The notes below the pieces were generated by a model that did not search any database, was not told the DNA's origin, and saw only the letters and a program-made list of their open reading frames with translations. The position numbers and the translations under genes are program-made. From assembly GCF_029625315.1 (NCBI RefSeq), contig NZ_CP121110.1, positions 3,419,001 through 3,483,000 of the forward strand: a DNA stretch of 64,000 nt. The letters are read 5' to 3'. Shown here in pieces: positions 36,176-48,443 of this stretch (positions are counted from its first letter, which is position 1; each line of letters begins with the position of its first letter). Origin of the DNA: Flavobacterium ginsengisoli. Its GTDB lineage: Bacteria > Bacteroidota > Bacteroidia > Flavobacteriales > Flavobacteriaceae.

Positions 36176-39100
36176 TTATCTTTTTAATGAAAAATGTCCT
36201 GAAAAAATAGTCTTATTATCAAAATTAGCTCTAAACCAATAATCATCTGTCGGCATTTCTGCTCCATTGTAGAATCCGTCCCAACCTAGATCATTTGCAA
36301 AAAGTTCTTTCAATAATCTGCCATATCTGTCAAATATGGATATTTTTGAATTTGGGTATTTTTTACTACTTGCTATCTGCCAAAGATCATTATGACCATC
36401 GCTATTTGGTGTGAAAAATTTAGGATAATCAATTACTGTAACTTCTTTAGTGTCTTCACCGCAACCCTCTTTATCTCTCAGATAAGAAATATAAGTTCCG
36501 CCCTGAACATTAGAAAAATAATTACTATCCTGATAATTTATACCATCTATAGAATATTCTAGATTCCCTTCGAATGTTGGGATAATTTCAATAAAATTGT
36601 TATCTGACAATTCCTTGTATCTTACTTCTTTAATAGTTGGAAGAGTCGATCGTATCAATTCAAACTCAAATTTGTTTTCACAATAAATATCGTTTTGAAT
36701 TTTTCCAACCACAAGAGTATACTTTCCTGCATTTACCAAATCTGCTTCGTTAGTATTTGAAATAACATTATCCTCGCCAAATTTCCAGCTGTAACTATCT
36801 AAATTATTCTCAACATTTACATGTAAAGAAGTCTCTAGATTACATAGAAAATATGTTTTTTCGACCTTTACAGTAGGCAATTCGTTCACCAATAAATCAA
36901 AATTTGTTTCAGAATTGCAAAGGCTATTGGTTTGGTTTTCTACTTTTACTTTTATTGTTTGGGATTTTGACTGTGTATTTCGAAATAAGGCTGGAAATGG
37001 GCTTGCCAATTGGTTTCCGTTATTATCAAAATACATTACTTTAAGCCCTGATTGATTTCCTATAATTTCTTTTTCTATGCCGGACATATCAAAAGTGGCA
37101 AAACCATTTCCTTCATCGCAGGCATATTTATTGGATGGTTTATTAATTTGAGGTTGCGAAGTTGTTTTTAAAACTAATGTTGTTTCCTTATAACAATTGG
37201 TTAAAATATTAGTTACTCTAACAGTTATTATTTCTTGATTTTTAGTTGCATTTGTATAAGGATTTGGCAACGGACTTGCTAATGGATTTCCATTATTATC
37301 AAAATAAGAAACTTTCATTCCTTGTTGATTTCCTAAAACGGTTAATTCAACATTTGAAGTGTCAAAATATTCCGAAATTCCATCATTGTTATCATCACAG
37401 CCTATTAATTCTTGTAAAGAATTTGCAAGCAGGAACCGGACTTACTATTAATTTAAATGTCGATTCATTATAACAATTCGTATTCGTATTGACAACCTTG
37501 ACAGTAATTTTTTCTTCTTTGGCTATTAGATTCGCAACTGCATTTAATGACCCTTGTATCTTCTGCCCGTTTTGATGATAAAATTCAGCTTTTAAGTCAG
37601 CAGAAGTTTCTAAAATTGTCTCTATTGGTTTTAAATCAAATTGAGCAAAACCATTTCCATTATCACAAACAACCAAATCTGAAATTGGAGATAAATTTGG
37701 CAATTGATTTACAATTAAATCAAATGTAGTTTCAGAATAGCAACAAGGATTGTCATCGTGACTTACCCTAACAGTAATCGTTTCTCTATCTTTAACTGTA
37801 TTTGCGAATGGGTTTGGCAATGTTTCATACTTATTGCCTTTGCTGTCTATGAAAGTAACTATTTTTTCAGTTTGAGTTCCCAAAACCTGCTGCGTAACTG
37901 TTGAAGTATCAAAAGAGGTAGAAAATCCTGTGTTTAAACTATTTTCACAAGCGTAAATATTATTGATTCCATATGCTTTAGGCGGTTCTTTCACATCAAT
38001 TGTTTCCGATAAATTTTCAACAGTTCCATCTTTGCCAGTAACCTTGGCGGTAATAGTATATTTTCCATCGGCCGAAAAATCATGAAAGGGAGATAAATCC
38101 GTAGAAACATTATTTGCTCCTGAATCTGGATCTCCGAAATCCCATATAATTGAAGCAATTTTTGACTGATCACTAACACTAAATTCTTTTAAGAATTCAG
38201 AACATATATTCGAAATGTTCATTTCAAAAACATTATTTTTAACCTTATTTACATTTCCTGTCACGTTGATATAAAAATTGGCTTGCGGTTTTCCAAAATC
38301 AGCAGTCGAAACATAGCCATTTCCAAGATCAGGATATCCTACTAGTGTTGTACAACCTCGTTGCCATGACACGCCCTCACTTTGTGTTGTACCCGCTATA
38401 AAGGCAACTCCATCTCCATAAACAATTCCTTTATGAACTTCTACCAGAATTTTTTTTACACCAGCTGGAATTTTGATTGGTTTATCAAAATCTACTTGTA
38501 TAATCTGAGAGTTCTCATCAATACTCGGCCGCAGCTCTTCATATTGACTGCTTCCTATTAATTTTTTTTCAGAGAAAGAACATGGGAAATTATCATCAAT
38601 TTCATAGATATTAAAACTAATTTCAGCTAGCCAACCTGTTTTGTTAATTCCAACTTGCCCTGAATTAATTATAAATTCCTCATTATTTGATATACCAAAA
38701 TCTTTTAAGTTAAAAGTTCTTGCCCAATAAATATATGCCGATGTACATGAATGTATACCAGTATCTATTAATTCGTCATTGAGGTTATGTGAGATTCTAG
38801 TGATTGGTCCTAAACTTTTTGTATCAAATACTTCGCCCGTCACATTAATATAAAAATTTGCATCTGGAACAGGAATAGTCAAATCTGTAGTACGCGATAG
38901 TCCATGATTTAAGTCACAGCCTAAATACCACGATTCTCCATTGTCTTGTGCAGTACCCGCAATAAAGACTTCTCCCGACTTTGGATTATAAATATCTTTT
39001 ATCTTATGCACTGTGACCATTATTCTTTTAGTTCCAGCTGGAACAACTATTGGTTCATCAAAATCAAACTGGAAAATTTCTGGAGCACCATTAATAACTC

Positions 39101-39464
39101 TCGTTGGATTAAAACTACGGCTTCCAAGCACCGTTCTTGGAAATGAAGAATAAAAGAAAACAGGAAAATTGTCGTCGATACTATAGACAGTAAAATATAA
39201 ATTTGAACCTTCATCAGATTTACTAATTCCAATTTGTCCCGATCTAATAACAAATTGTTCGTTTGGTTTTATACCAAAATCTGATAATGTAAATAACTTC
39301 GACCAGGCTTCATCTCTATCGCAAGTATACATACTAGTCTTAACAAGTGTTGTTCCAACATTATGAGTCAATGTTATCTGCGCATTTATGCATTGGAAAA
39401 ACAGAAAAAATAAAAACGAAATTGCTGTATTAAATTTGTTTTTTTGATTTATAGTTATTCTCAT
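36176..39464 (-). CDS. T9SS type B secreted repeat protein (one frameshift, probably a sequence error)
   Basis: This is a second surface protein with a signal peptide (ending FFQCINAQ), two ~190-aa N-terminal repeats (each with YSIDDNFP- or YEIDDNFP-like sequence), a PKD domain (IIWDFGDPDSG) and CDDxxDGxxxFDTS repeats like those of its neighbour, then the same C-terminal sorting domain (FFTPNSDGHNDLWQI, IFDRYGRLLKEL). It is frameshifted at 37425-37430 (plus-strand GCAAGC); GCAGC restores VPAANSLQELIGCDD and gives 1096 codons including stop. It lies just downstream of the galM terminator. Confidence 0.88.
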
Positions 39465-39587
39465 TTAAGTAATTTTTGGCCTCTCTTTTAATTTTTTAGG
39501 TTTGATTATTAACTCCAAATATAAGAATCAAATGACAGAAATAGGGTTGAAAAAATATTTCTTTGAAACTAAATAATCTTCAAAACA

Positions 39588-39622
39588 AAAAACCCCGAAA
39601 GTCAGACACTTTCGAGGTTTTT
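39588..39622. terminator. Bidirectional terminator between the T9SS gene and galM
   Basis: A 12-bp stem AACCCCGAAAGT/ACTTTCGAGGTT (one mismatch) with loop CAGAC lies between an A-run and a T-run, beyond the galM stop at 39657. Confidence 0.7.
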
Positions 39623-39656
39623 AGAGAATTACTAAACTAATTAACAGATTCTAAAA

Positions 39657-40842
39657 CTATTTTTTTACCGAGAATTTAAAAGTAGTTTTAGTTTTATAAT
39701 TTTCTCCAGGGTTTAGAACCGTTGTTGGAAAATTTTTCTGGTTTGGAGAATCTGGATAATGTTCTGTTTCTAAACATAATCCTGTTCTATGTGCAAAAGT
39801 TCCTCCGTTTGGCATTGGCAACGTTCCGTCAAGGAAATTTCCAGAATAGAACTGAATTCCAGGCTCGTCTGTTGTCATTTCCATAACTCTTCCGCTTGCT
39901 GCGTGATATACTTTTGCAATTATTGTTTTTCCTTTTTCAGGGTTATTCAACACCCAGCAGTGATCATAACCTTTTCCTTTTTGTAATTGATCATTTTTAG
40001 CATTAATGTCTTTTCCAATTAATTTTGGCGTTCTGAAATCGAAAGGCGTACCAGCAACATCTTCTAATTTTCCTGTCGGAATCAAATCTGCATCAACTGG
40101 AACTAATTTATCTGCATTTAATGTCAATTCGTGATCTAAGATTGTCTTGGTGAAATCTCCAGATAAATTGAAATATGAATGCTTGCGTTAAGTTAACAAC
40201 CGTTTTTTTGTCTGTTGTTGCTTCGTATAAAACTTCTAACTGATTGTCATTTGTCAATGTATAAGTCACAAAAACCTTTAAGTTTCCAGGATAACCTTCT
40301 TCCATATCTTTACTTAAGTAAGACAATTTTAAAGATGCTGTTTCACCAGATTTAACCTCATCAGCTTTCCAAACCACATTAAAAAATCCTTGCGGACCAC
40401 CGTGTAAAGCATTTGGCGCATTGTTAATTGCCAATTGATAATCTTTTCCGTCTAATGAAAATTTACCTTTTGCAATTCGGTTTCCGTATCTTCCAATTAA
40501 AGCTCCAAAAAATGGATTTTCTTTTTCGTATTGCGCTAGAGAACTGAATCCGATTACTACATTTTCAGAAACACCTGCTTTATTAGGCACTTTCAAATCT
40601 GTAATTCTTCCGCCAAAAGTGATGATGTCTACTTCCATCCCGTTTTGATTTTTCAGTTTATAGCTTTCTACTTTTTCGCCTTTAGCAGTAGTTCCGTATT
40701 CCGATTTGTCAATTGTAACTAAAGCTTTTGCATCGGTTTCAGCTTTTTCTGTATCAGCTTTTTTATCGCCTTTACACTGAACTGAAACTATAGCAATACC
40801 AAGCATGCTTAATATGAAAAGAGAGCGTTTTAATACATTCAT
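39657..40842 (-). CDS. Aldose 1-epimerase lipoprotein (one frameshift, probably a sequence error)
   Basis: The N-terminus is a lipoprotein signal (ending SVQCKGDKK). The mutarotase domain has NYGGRITDLK-like start, GRYGNRIAKGKF, LHGGPQGFFNVVW and the catalytic histidine/glutamate parts NLTQHSYFNLSGD and CLETEHYPDSPNQ. The break lies at 40181-40186 (plus-strand GCTTGC): reading GCTGC gives NLTQHSYFNL and 395 codons including stop. It interconverts alpha and beta anomers of arabinose/galactose at the cell surface. It follows araA, so it belongs to the arabinose operon. Confidence 0.88.
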
Positions 40843-40981
40843 AAATTGTAGTTTTTTGGTTTGTAAAAGTTAGATGTTAGATATAAAATGTCAGATGTGA
40901 AATTTAATCATTTTATAAATGTAAAAATCACCTTTTTCTTTTTTTTCACATTTAACATCTAACAAATTACATTTTACCGCC

Positions 40982-42490
40982 TTATAGGCCGTGTTGGAAT
41001 AAATGGAAATATGCTTCGTTAGCATTGATTTTATCTTTGAATTCTCTTACAGTTGTTTTTTCATCAATTACCAATAATTCGATTCCAGCAATATCTGCAA
41101 AATCTTCCATATATTCTGTTGTAATCGATTGGCTGTAAACCGTGTGGTGAGCTCCTCCAGCTAAAATCCAAGCTGTTGCCGCAACTTCTAAATTTGGCTT
41201 ACAATCCCATAAAACTCTAGCAACAGGAAGTTTTGGTAATTCTGCCATTGGTTTAACAGCTTCAACTTCGTTTACAATTAAACGGAAACGAGTTCCCATA
41301 TCAACCAAAGAAACATTGATGGCGTCTCCTGCAGGAGAATTAAACACCAAACGAGCTGGATCTTCTTTCCCGCCAATTCCTAATGGATGCACTTCGCAAG
41401 AAGGTTTTCCGTCAGCGATTGATGGACAGATTTCCAACATGTGAGAACCCAAAACGTATGATTTTTGTGGTGTAAAATGGTACGTGTAATCTTCCATGAA
41501 AGAAGTTCCGCCTTCTAAACCAATACACATTACTTTTAAAGCTCTAACCATTGCAGCAGTTTTCCAGTCTCCTTCTCCACCAAAACCATAACCATCGGCC
41601 ATTAATCTTTGTGTTGCAATTCCTGGCAATTGTTTCCAAACTCCAAGGTTTTCAAATGTATCTGTGAAAGCTCCAAATCCTCCTTCTTCAAGAAAAGCTC
41701 TTAATCCTAATTCGATTTTTGTCGCTTCTACTAATGAACTTCTTTGTGCTCCGCCTTCTTTTAAAGAATCTGTTAAGTTATAAGAAGACTCATAAACTGC
41801 CAATAAATCAGCTAATTGTTTGTCTGTTACTTTCTCAATATGTTTTGTAACGTCTGAAGAATCGTATCCGTTTACAGACATTCCGAAACGAATTTGCGCC
41901 TCAACTTTATCACCTTCTGTAACGGCAACTTCACGCATATTATCTCCAATACGAGCTACTTTTAGGTTTTGAAGTTCATCCCAACCCAAAACCACTCTAG
42001 ACCAGATTCCTAGTTGTTTTTGAACTCTTTGATCTTCCCAATGTCCAACTACAACTTTACGTTTTTTACGTAATCTAGACATCATGAAACCAAATTCACG
42101 ATCTCCGTGAGCCGATTGGTTCAAGTTCATGAAATCCATATCGATGCTTCCCCACGGAATTTCAGCATTGTATTGTGTATGCAAATGGCATAATGGTTTT
42201 TTAAGAATATTTAATCCGCCAATCCACATTTTTGCTGGAGAGAAAGTATGCATCCAAGCAATAATTCCGATACAATTTTTCTCAGAATTCGCGGCCAAAC
42301 AAACGTCTAAAATCTGCGAAGGAGATTTTACCACATCTTTGTAAACTACTTTTACTGGAATTGAAGATGAAGCATCTAATCCTTTTGCCATTATTTGAGA
42401 ATGTTCTGCTACTTTTCTAAGTGTTTCTTCACCGTATAATTCTTGGCTTCCTACTACAAACCATACTTCTTTTTGAGATATATCTATCAT
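40982..42490 (-). CDS. araA: L-arabinose isomerase
   Basis: This 502-aa enzyme converts L-arabinose to L-ribulose using Mn(II). Conserved blocks are seen: [60 protein letters not shown] (the metal-binding Glu and His are in this and the next conserved region), and [11 protein letters not shown]. Length and order match the family. It is third in araB-araD-araA, followed by galM. Frame intact. Confidence 0.96.
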   Translation of the reverse strand: MIDISQKEVWFVVGSQELYGEETLRKVAEHSQIMAKGLDASSSIPVKVVYKDVVKSPSQILDVCLAANSEKNCIGIIAWMHTFSPAKMWIGGLNILKKPLCHLHTQYNAEIPWGSIDMDFMNLNQSAHGDREFGFMMSRLRKKRKVVVGHWEDQRVQKQLGIWSRVVLGWDELQNLKVARIGDNMREVAVTEGDKVEAQIRFGMSVNGYDSSDVTKHIEKVTDKQLADLLAVYESSYNLTDSLKEGGAQRSSLVEATKIELGLRAFLEEGGFGAFTDTFENLGVWKQLPGIATQRLMADGYGFGGEGDWKTAAMVRALKVMCIGLEGGTSFMEDYTYHFTPQKSYVLGSHMLEICPSIADGKPSCEVHPLGIGGKEDPARLVFNSPAGDAINVSLVDMGTRFRLIVNEVEAVKPMAELPKLPVARVLWDCKPNLEVAATAWILAGGAHHTVYSQSITTEYMEDFADIAGIELLVIDEKTTVREFKDKINANEAYFHLFQHGL

Positions 42491-42621
42491 GTTGTTTAAT
42501 CGTTTATTTGTTTAACCGTCAAATCGTTTTTCTTTGTCTAAAAGTTCACGATTAACGAAAGTCTTTTCTCTATGTTCTTTATTCTATTTTCTTTAATCTA
42601 AAATCTGCACTCTAAAATCAT

Positions 42622-43323
42622 TTACTGTCCGTAGTACGAATCTTTTCCGTGTTTACGGTTGTAATGTTTCTTAATTAATGAATCTTTTAATCTTGGTGCA
42701 TTTGGGTTGATTTGTAAAGTCAGGTACGCCATTTCTGCGACAACTTCTAAGACTTTACTGTTGTAAACCGCTTTTGCAAGCATTTTTTCCCCATGCAAAC
42801 GGGCCGTGATTTCCAATTAAAATCATTTCTACTTCTTCATAAGAAAGATTTTTTTCTTTGAAACAATCCAAAATCTGAATTCGGTATTGTGCTCGTAGTT
42901 TCCTTCAATTAAATGATCTGCCATCGGGGGCGCACACGGAATATCAGCCGTTAAGTGATCGGCATGCGTTGTTCCGAAAATCGGAATATCTTGCTGAGAT
43001 TGTGCCCAAGCCACAGAATATGTTGCGTGAGTATGTGCAACGCCACCAATATTTGGCCAATTTTTGTATAAATAAGCGTGTGTTTTTGTGTCAGATGACG
43101 GACGCATTGTGCCTTCGATAACATTATTATCAAAATCGACAATTACGATATCTTCAGGTTTTAAATCTTCGTAAGGAACACCGCTTGGTTTAATGGCAAA
43201 AACACCATTTTTTCTGTCTACAGCGCTTACATTTCCGAAAGTATAAACCACCAAATTCAATGCATTTAACTGCATATTGGCTTCATAACATTCTTGTTTT
43301 AAATCTTTATAAAGAGAACTCAT
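42622..43323 (-). CDS. araD: L-ribulose-5-phosphate 4-epimerase (two compensating indels, probably errors)
   Basis: Start set at 43323 (MSSLYKDLKQE); it overlaps araB by 17 bp. AraD epimerises L-ribulose-5-P to D-xylulose-5-P with a Zn ion held by histidines in GGVAHTHATYSV and ADHLTADIPC. Two errors are seen: a base lost in CCGG (42880-42884; should read NTGIQILDCF) and one gained in GCNGC (42776-42781; should read GKNAAKAVYN). After both corrections the gene has 234 codons including stop, as in the family. Confidence 0.9.
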
Positions 43324-44998
43324 TTTGAGAAATTTTAATAGTTGGATCTGCAAAAGCACTTAATTTTTCGTATCCTAAAAGCAGTTTATGATACGCTTCA
43401 ACTTTATCTGTTTGAGGGAAATATTCTCCGTCAAAATCACTTCCGATTTTCTGGCTCGCTTCTATTACGTTTGGATAAATTCCAGCTGCAACCGCTGCAT
43501 AAATTGCCGCTCCTAAAGCAGGAGTTTGGTCTGAAGTCGCCACTTTAATTGGCTTGTTTAAAACGTTAGCCAAAGTCTGCATAATAAAAGGAGATTTACG
43601 AGCAACACCGCCAATTCCGATAACGCTGTCAATTTTCACTCCTTCTTCTTCGAAACGATCTACAATTTTCTTCGCTCCAAAACAGATTGCGTTTACTAAA
43701 GCTTTAAAAATATGAGGCGCTTTTGTTCCTAAAGAAAGGTTTGAAATGGCACTTTTTACTTCTTGATTTGCATCTGGAGTTCGTCTTCCGTTAATCCAGT
43801 CTAAAGCAATTGGAAGACTTTCTGAAACTGGTATTTTCTCTGCTTCTTTCGTTAATTCCACAATTAATTTATCACTGAATTCTTCTCTTAACTGCTCTTT
43901 TTGAGCATCATTTAAAACAGAAGATGTTCCTAATAAATGTTCTGTCGGCCACATTAAAAGTTCTTTGTACCAAGCCAATAAATCACCAAAAGCAGATTGT
44001 CCTGCCTCTAAACCAATAAATCCTGGAATTACAGATCCATCAACTTGTCCGCAAATTCCTCTAACTGTTTTTGTTCCAACCTCATCATAAGAACCAACAA
44101 GAATATCACAAGTTGAAGTTCCCATAACACGAACCAAAGTATTCTCTTCGATTTTAGCTCCAACTGCTCCAGAATGCGCGTCGAAAGTTCCAACAGCCAC
44201 AACTGTTTCTGTAGAAAGTCCTAAACGATCTGCCCATTCTTGGCTTAATTTTCCAGCAACTAAGTCTGACGTATAAGTTTCATCATATAAATTGCCACGT
44301 AAAGTCGCTAAATATGGATGCAGTTTTTCTAAGAATTCAACTGGCGGTAATCCGTTCCAGTCTGCGTGCCACATTGCTTTATGACCCGCTGCGCAACGGC
44401 TTCTTTTGAAGGTTTTTAAATCTTTATCTTCAATTAACAAATACGTCATTAAATCGCAGTGTTCCATCCAAGTGTGTGCTGCATTTCTAACCGCTTCGTC
44501 TTGTCTTGCGATATGAAGGATTTTTGCCCAAAACCATTCAGAAGAATAAATTCCTCCAACGTATTTTGTTACGTCTTCTCCACCCCAACTTACTGCCAGT
44601 TCGTTAATTTCGTTTGCTTCATTTATAGAAGTATGGTCTTTCCATAAAACCATCATGGCATTTGGATTTTCTTCAAAACCTTTTGTTAATGCCAATGGCG
44701 TTCCATCTTTTGTAACTGGAACTGGAGAAGATCCTGTTGTATCAATACAGATTCCGCGAACCAATGCCGGATTAACATTACTTTCTTTTACAACATTTTG
44801 AATTGTAATTTCCAATCCTTCGATATGATCCAAAGGATGCTGACGAAATTGGTTTATAGAAGCGTCACAATATTGCTTGTTTTTCCATCTTTTGTAATGA
44901 GAAACATTCGATGCCAACTCCTGCCCATTTTCTGTGTCAATAAGCACCGCACGAACAGAATCTGTTCCGTAGTCCAATCCTATTACATAATTTTTCAT
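43307..44998 (-). CDS. araB: L-ribulokinase
   Basis: This 563-aa FGGY-family kinase phosphorylates L-ribulose. The N-terminal domain begins NYVIGLDYGTDSVRAVLID, and ATP-site and substrate residues occur in DTTGSSPVPV, GTFDAHSGAVGA, and IGGVARKSPFIMQTLANV. Longer than xylulokinase and typical of AraB. It is the first gene of araBDA and overlaps araD. A promoter with an AraR-like box over its -33 element lies directly upstream. Frame intact. Confidence 0.95.
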   Translation of the reverse strand: MKNYVIGLDYGTDSVRAVLIDTENGQELASNVSHYKRWKNKQYCDASINQFRQHPLDHIEGLEITIQNVVKESNVNPALVRGICIDTTGSSPVPVTKDGTPLALTKGFEENPNAMMVLWKDHTSINEANEINELAVSWGGEDVTKYVGGIYSSEWFWAKILHIARQDEAVRNAAHTWMEHCDLMTYLLIEDKDLKTFKRSRCAAGHKAMWHADWNGLPPVEFLEKLHPYLATLRGNLYDETYTSDLVAGKLSQEWADRLGLSTETVVAVGTFDAHSGAVGAKIEENTLVRVMGTSTCDILVGSYDEVGTKTVRGICGQVDGSVIPGFIGLEAGQSAFGDLLAWYKELLMWPTEHLLGTSSVLNDAQKEQLREEFSDKLIVELTKEAEKIPVSESLPIALDWINGRRTPDANQEVKSAISNLSLGTKAPHIFKALVNAICFGAKKIVDRFEEEGVKIDSVIGIGGVARKSPFIMQTLANVLNKPIKVATSDQTPALGAAIYAAVAAGIYPNVIEASQKIGSDFDGEYFPQTDKVEAYHKLLLGYEKLSAFADPTIKISQNEFSL

Positions 44999-45022
44999 TC
45001 GTATTTTATTTTAAAATATTGA

Positions 45023-45065
45023 CAAATATAATTATTAAAATTTTATAAGTGTACAAAAAACACTT
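45023..45065 (-). promoter_or_regulatory. araB promoter with overlapping AraR-type box
   Basis: On the minus strand the perfect -7 TATATTTG (45030-45023) lies 25 bp before the ATG, and a TTG about 23 bases upstream (within the box) serves as -33. The 19-bp inverted repeat AAGTGTA-N5-AACACTT (45047-45065) covers the -33 region, so a bound repressor would block polymerase. Confidence 0.6.
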
Positions 45066-45135
45066 AATAAAATTCTGCTCCTTAATTTTTACAAAAAATG
45101 CATCAAAACAAAGATTTAAGCCTAAAACAGAAAAT

Positions 45136-45154
45136 AAATGTCAATGTTACATTT
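45136..45154. promoter_or_regulatory. AraR-type box upstream of araB
   Basis: The 19-bp inverted repeat AAATGTC-N5-TACATTT matches the consensus shared by six sites in the window. It lies 71 bp upstream of the box over the araB promoter. Confidence 0.45.
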
Positions 45155-45289
45155 ATAATGTTGCGATTATTTCATCTTAATCTTCAAGAAGGTCACAGAA
45201 TAAGCTGGAAAATTGTACTAAACTTTGCTTCCATTTACTTTAAACTGACTTACTTTCGGACTAATTTTCGTCATTATTATTTGACGTTT

Positions 45290-46405
45290 TTAGTTAAATT
45301 CGAATATTGGTGTCTCGTTTTTATCAAATTTTAATTTCATCATTCTTGCATGACGATTAGGATCATACAGCGGATCTGCAATAATTTCTTTCAACGGTCT
45401 TTTATCTGTCGCAGGTACAACTTTTGGATCGCCAACAGCTTTTTCGTAATCTCTTGCATGATAAATTACTAATGGTTCTCCGTTTTCATCTACTGTAAAC
45501 GAGTTATGTCCTGGTCCATAAATTTTCTTTGCTTCGTTGGTTTTTAATACTGGATATCTGGATTTTTTCCAAGAATTTCTATCTAGTAAATCAGCGTTTT
45601 CATCTGCTTCCATCATTCCCATACTATAACAAGAACCTGTAGCACTTGCCGAAAAAGTAATGTAAATTTTCCCTTTGTGTTTAAGAACTGCAGGGCCTTC
45701 ATTTACCCAAAAACCTATGCGTTCCCAATCATAATCTGGAGTCGTTAGCATAAATTGAACAGTTTTTAGTTTTACGGGCGATTCCATTTCGGCCAAATAC
45801 AAATTAGAAGCGGCGAACTGTCCACCTGTTTTTTCTGCCCAACAGAAATAGCGTTTATTTTTATGCTCAAATACAGTCCCGTCTAGAGAAAAATCGGTAA
45901 AACTTTTTGGATCTGCGTCAGCCGCCTGCATTTGTCCAAGTTCAATCCACTTATCATGTAAAGGATCCTGACCTGTACACTCCAAAACATACGGTCTTAA
46001 TTTCCAAATATCATTTTCTTCGCTTGCCGCAAAATACACGTACCATTTTCCATCTAAATAATGAATTTCAGGAGCCCAAACATGACGGCTCATTGGTCCG
46101 CTCTTATGTTTTTCCCATACTCTAAAGGTTTCAGCATTTTGAAGTTCATCAATAGACTTGGCACGTCTTAACTCTATAGCATCGTACGTTGGTATCGATC
46201 CTGTAAAATAGTAATACCCATCTGTATGCTTATAGATAAAAGGATCTGCTCTTTGCAAAACAATAGGTTTATTAGTTAAGGTTGTTTTTGTAGTAGCCGC
46301 TTCTTTTTTAGTCAACTCTTTTTCTGCTTTTTTATCTGTACAGGAAGAAACACTTACAAAAACAATGGCTGAAAGTGCCCAATTTTTTAATATGTTTGTT
46401 TGCAT
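45290..46405 (-). CDS. Glycoside hydrolase family 43 lipoprotein, arabinofuranosidase-like
   Basis: This 371-aa protein carries a lipoprotein signal (ending SVSSCTDKK) and a single GH43 five-bladed propeller. Catalytic base Asp is in LQRADPFIY near residue 53; the pKa-modulating Asp is in FSLDGTVFE near 174; the acid Glu is in VNEGPAVL near 240. It would remove arabinose from arabinan or oligosaccharides at the cell surface. It is the last hydrolase gene before the ara catabolic operon. Frame intact. Confidence 0.88.
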   Translation of the reverse strand: MQTNILKNWALSAIVFVSVSSCTDKKAEKELTKKEAATTKTTLTNKPIVLQRADPFIYKHTDGYYYFTGSIPTYDAIELRRAKSIDELQNAETFRVWEKHKSGPMSRHVWAPEIHYLDGKWYVYFAASEENDIWKLRPYVLECTGQDPLHDKWIELGQMQAADADPKSFTDFSLDGTVFEHKNKRYFCWAEKTGGQFAASNLYLAEMESPVKLKTVQFMLTTPDYDWERIGFWVNEGPAVLKHKGKIYITFSASATGSCYSMGMMEADENADLLDRNSWKKSRYPVLKTNEAKKIYGPGHNSFTVDENGEPLVIYHARDYEKAVGDPKVVPATDKRPLKEIIADPLYDPNRHARMMKLKFDKNETPIFEFN

Positions 46406-46450
46406 GTTATACTGGTTTGTTTGTATTTAATTTATTGGTAAGGAATTAAT

Positions 46451-48431
46451 TCAGTCTTTAAAATCAATCCACACTTTCATTTTCCCAACTCCGCGATTTG
46501 ACCAAGAATAATAGGGAATGGCTTTGAATTTTGAATTTTCGATCACATTTACACCTTGCAGTAAATTCGCTTCTTTTCTCACTTTAAAAGTATCTGAAGA
46601 AGAAATATCTATTTTATCAAAGTTGTTTTTATTGTCGATTTCTTCAACAGCATAAACTAGCGGACCATATTCTAAAGACACTTTGTTTTTGTTTGTTTCA
46701 ACTTTAGAATTCGTTTCAACTTCTTGAACTTCCATCGGGAAATTAAGAGCGATTTTGTCTCCTTTTTTCCAATTTCTGGTCACATTGAAATAGCCATTTT
46801 CAGGCTGAATTGCCAATACTTCTCCATTTACAGTAATAGTTGGTTTTTGAGTAGAAGCTTTTTTATACGTATATAAATCTCCTGGTAAAACTTCATTTCT
46901 TGCCCAACCTGGAACTCTAAGTTTAATCGTGAATTTGCTTTCTTTTTTAGGATTAACTGAGATTCCAACTTTTCCATTCCAAGGATAAGAAGTCTGTTGC
47001 GAAATCTGTAAATCTGTTTTTCCTAATGTGAAAGAAGCATTGTTTGAAGCATATAAATTCACATACAAATCGTTTTTTGTTTTCGAATAAATCAATCCTG
47101 GAATTGATGGAATAAAACGAATTAAATTTGTCGGACAGCAAGAACAATCAAACCAACCTTGACGTGTACAAGAACCTCTGTTTGATTTATAAACACCATC
47201 TGCTTCTAAGGCATTTGGATAGAAAAATTGTTTTCCGTCAAGCGAAATACCCGAAATTAATCCGTTGTACATGGTTCTTTCGATGACATCAAAATACTCT
47301 GATTTTCCGTATAAATTATGTAATCTGTGATTCCAATACACATCACCAATTGCTCGCACAAGTTTCATTGTAAGCCGTTAGATTTGGCAATTCGTAATTA
47401 GCTCCAAAAGCTTCTCCATCATGTCTGGATCCGATTCCGCCTGTGATGTACATTTTTTTGTTCACCATATTATTCCATATTGTATTTACAGCATTTTCAT
47501 AGGCTTTATCCTTAGTCAGTGCCACAATATCGGTCATTCCTGCATACATATAAACGGCGCGAACGGCATGTCCTACGGCTTCTTTTTGTTCTATAACCGG
47601 CATGTGATCCTGAGCATATTCTCCGTATAATTTATGATTGTTTGGATTTCCGCGATTGTCCAAATAGTATTTTGCCAATTTCAGATAATCTTCTTTTCCT
47701 GTAATTTGATATAATTTCAATAACCCAGTTTCTACAATCTGATGTCCCGGAACTCCTTTTACTTGACCTGGATTATCGCCAAAAGTTCTTACCAACATAT
47801 CGGCAGCTTTTATGGCAATGTCTAGGAAATTGGTTTTTCCTGTTGCTTCGTAATGCACGATAGCGACTTCAATTAAATGTCCCGGATTATACAATTCGTG
47901 GCTAATCTGTAAAGATTCCCAACGTTTTCCTTCGATTACAGGAACCCAAGGTGCTGGCGGTTTTGCAGGATTTATAGTTCTCCAAGTTGTAATATATCCA
48001 TCTGGCTCTTGACCAATTTTTACAATGGCAATCATAGAATCCAAAACTCTTTCCAATTTCGGATTTGGTGCGCTAATTAAAGTATTCGACGCTCCTTCGA
48101 TAATTTTGTAAACATCGGTATCATCAAAAGGCATATCTCCTCTTGTTGTTCCTGTTTTTTGCTTTCCGGCAATTAAAAAGTTTTCAAAACGCCCCTCTTC
48201 GTCACATTTTTTAATGGCGTATTCTATCGTTACTTCCTGTACTCTTTTAATAATTGGAAGCCAGAAAGAATCGGTTAGTTTTACATTTTGAATGTTAACC
48301 GGTTCGATTTCGTAACCTGCTTTTAAGGCCGATGTTTTATTCTGCACCACATTGTTTTTGGTCTCTTTACAGGAAACCAAAACTAGAAGTGACATGAAAA
48401 TCGTTAAAATTGGTAAGTTGTATTTCATCAT
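46451..48431 (-). CDS. GH127 beta-L-arabinofuranosidase (one frameshift, probably a sequence error)
   Basis: This DUF1680/GH127-type enzyme begins with a lipoprotein signal (VLVSCKET). Conserved blocks include GHAVRAVYMYAGM, GGIGSRHDGEAFG, ELPNLTAYNETCA and the C-terminal Cys-rich zinc/nucleophile region FDCSCCPTN. The frame is broken at 47352-47357 (plus-strand GCTCGC). Removing one base joins TAYNETCA to AIGDVYWNHRLH and gives 660 codons including stop. It would remove terminal beta-L-arabinofuranose residues, complementing the alpha-specific GH43 and GH51 enzymes nearby. Confidence 0.88.
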
Positions 48432-48443
48432 TACTTTTGTATT

